Assembly (NCBI GenBank): GCA_947652115.1 | Contig: OX393567.1 | Span: 461,001-525,000, forward strand | DNA length: 64,000 nucleotides | Reading direction: 5' to 3' | Source of the DNA: Blastomussa wellsi | Lineage: Eukaryota; Cnidaria; Anthozoa; Scleractinia; Plerogyridae | In this document: in pieces, positions 62,473-64,000 of the stretch | Position numbering within the stretch: position 1 is the first letter of the stretch | How the letters are laid out: each line of letters starts with the position of its first letter | Program-made: the position numbers and the translations under genes | Notes under the pieces: generated by a model | The model's input: only the letters and a program-made list of their open reading frames with translations | The model's database searches: none | Told to the model about the DNA's origin: nothing

Positions 62473-63379
62473 AGTATGACTTTTTGTCGTGGGTCGTGGG
62501 TAGAAGTCGTGGGTGTGGGTAAAAGTCGTGGGTACCAAAAACATCCAAAACCAAAATCACAAGGGATTGTATTTCGTAATGTAAATTTATGACAAACGAA
62601 AAAACAGTTGCCGATTCCACTTGATGGATGTTGCTAACCCTGCAAGTAGTTTCCAGTTGAGTGAATCGCTTTTTGGACGTAACAAGAATTGGCGCGATAA
62701 GAAAAAGGGGGGAGGGATGGGTGGGGGGAGAAAATACAAAAAAGGTACGCACCACCTCATTCGCTATATCTTTGACTTGACCCTCCCCTTCTCCTCCTTT
62801 TACTCACCCTTGTAATGTCAAGATTTAGCGGCCCAAGACTAAAACCTCACTTTCAGGAAAGCTAACATACAGTAGCGCTTTAGCTGGGCGAGCGCTGGAT
62901 ACAAATTTTCGCGTCTGGCCGTCATCTTAGATTCACATTACACTTTTTCTTAGAAGCGTTTGTAAATCGAAATTGATCATATTTATATCTAAATTTGCGC
63001 TCTATAAAGATTTATTATTATCAGGAGTACTGATTTTACTAGTTTCTAGGTCCACATATCTATAAGTATCGTTAATATTCTGTAACTGCTATTTGAACAG
63101 TATAGGATTACATGTAAAAGAATTTAAGTTATAAAAATAATTCATCAAGTTTCCCTGTTACCTCCAAAAAGCGATTCATTCAACCTGAAACTACTTGCAG
63201 GGTTGGCAACATCGATCAAGTGGAATCGGCAACTGTTTTTCGTTTGTCATAAATTTACATTACGAAATACAATCCCTCGTGATTTTTTTGGTACCCACGA
63301 CTTTTACCCACACCCACGACTTTTACCCACACCCACGACTTCTACCCACGACCCACGTCCCACGACAAAAAGTCATACT
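62473..63379. mobile_element. Foldback element, about 0.9 kb with inverted arms of about 210 bp
   Basis: AGTATGACTTTTTGTCGTGG opens the left arm and its inverse CACGACAAAAAGTCATACT closes the right arm. Both arms contain a GTCGTGGGTA-type minisatellite, AATCCC and ACGAAATAC stretches, and the GATTCCACTTGAT / ATCAAGTGGAATC pair. The 470-bp centre has no coding potential. Confidence 0.8.
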
Positions 63380-64000
63380 CTGTCCCAACATGTCTTTGTG
63401 ACCCCCTTCCGCCGCAATCAGAAAGAAATGGCTCACAGCCAAATATAAAAGTAAAGGTCGTGTCTTGCTCAGTACGCCTTATACCATAAATAAAGTAAAT
63501 AACACTTGAATTCAAAAGGCGATATATTTAATTACCGACCCCACCCGTTAGCAATCTGCATTTCATTAAGTCTCTCGGCGACTCATCAGGGGCAGAGGTG
63601 AAGTTGTGCTTCAAAAATTTATTGTAAACACTACAAGCTGAAAATACGATGCGGTCAAACTCAGAGGTCTCCTGTTTGCTTTTGTGGCCAAGCCCACCTA
63701 ACATCAGACCACCCCCGTAAAAATAAGTCCCTCGAATGCTCAGAGTGGAGGACTAGGGGGAGGACTCTACACAGTCTTTTAAATAGGAAATTCTCAACTT
63801 TTATTAAAGAACTTGAAACATCACAATTATTACAGTACATTAAGGAAAACAAATGGTTATTTACAATAATTAATAGCCAATTATACGTTAGCGAACACAA
63901 GAATAAAACAAAAATTGGTCAAACACTGATAATTATTAGATTAAATTAGCCTTCGCATTTTTCAGCTCTCCATTGTAAGAATAGCGCTGACTGTAACTCA
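63380..64000. other. Window edge, nothing recognised
   Basis: Short frames only; no domain, tRNA or element called. Confidence 0.4.

Overview
The window is animal nuclear DNA, most likely from an anthozoan cnidarian and probably a stony coral (inferred). It is AT-rich. Genes are split into many short exons with GT-AG introns. The intergenic and intronic space is full of tRNA-derived SINEs, palindromic MITE or foldback elements, LINE tails and microsatellites. Gene models below were built by reading exons by eye and joining them by splice signals and codon phase; no transcript or database search was available.

Region by region: (1) 0.9-10 kb holds two housekeeping enzymes head to head: DNPH1 (minus; 4 exons, 144 aa) and PTGR3/ZADH2 (plus; 12 exons, 352 aa). 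They share a 367-bp space between start codons that carries a long ATT microsatellite. (2) 11.06-11.59 kb (minus) is a one-exon protein with a permuted papain-like (LRAT/PPPDE-type) His...Asn-Cys pattern. (3) 14.9-20.5 kb (plus) is a secreted 918-aa protein: signal peptide, long disordered acidic region with glycosaminoglycan-like Ser-Gly sites, C-type lectin domain, then an SGNH (GDSL) hydrolase domain. (4) 23.8-29.6 kb (plus) is 'gene A', a secreted, very basic protein of unknown family built from about 14 tiny exons. (5) 33.7-40.0 kb (plus) is 'gene B', a secreted 283-aa protein with three repeats. Each repeat releases, on paper, a 41-42 residue peptide between dibasic sites, so it looks like an undescribed multi-copy peptide precursor. 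(6) 41.06-45.07 kb (minus, 5' end not found) is 'gene C', a Ser/Thr/Pro-rich secreted-type protein with spaced Tyr-rich motifs. Its penultimate exon is clearly homologous to the repeated 66-nt exon of gene B. (7) 48.6-56.4 kb (minus) is an ATF7IP (MCAF/windei) homologue, 7 exons, 1211 aa, with the conserved C-terminal fibronectin-III domain. (8) 56.5-64 kb shows no convincing gene, only repeats, including a 0.9-kb foldback element.

The striking signal is in the middle of the window. Genes 3, A, B and C are all of secreted or secreted-like type, and nearly all their introns are in phase 1, so exon modules can be duplicated or shuffled without breaking frame. B and C, facing each other tail to tail, share one homologous peptide exon; A and B end in similar short terminal exons. 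This looks like a locally expanding family of secreted modular precursors, with B the best candidate for a new peptide system.
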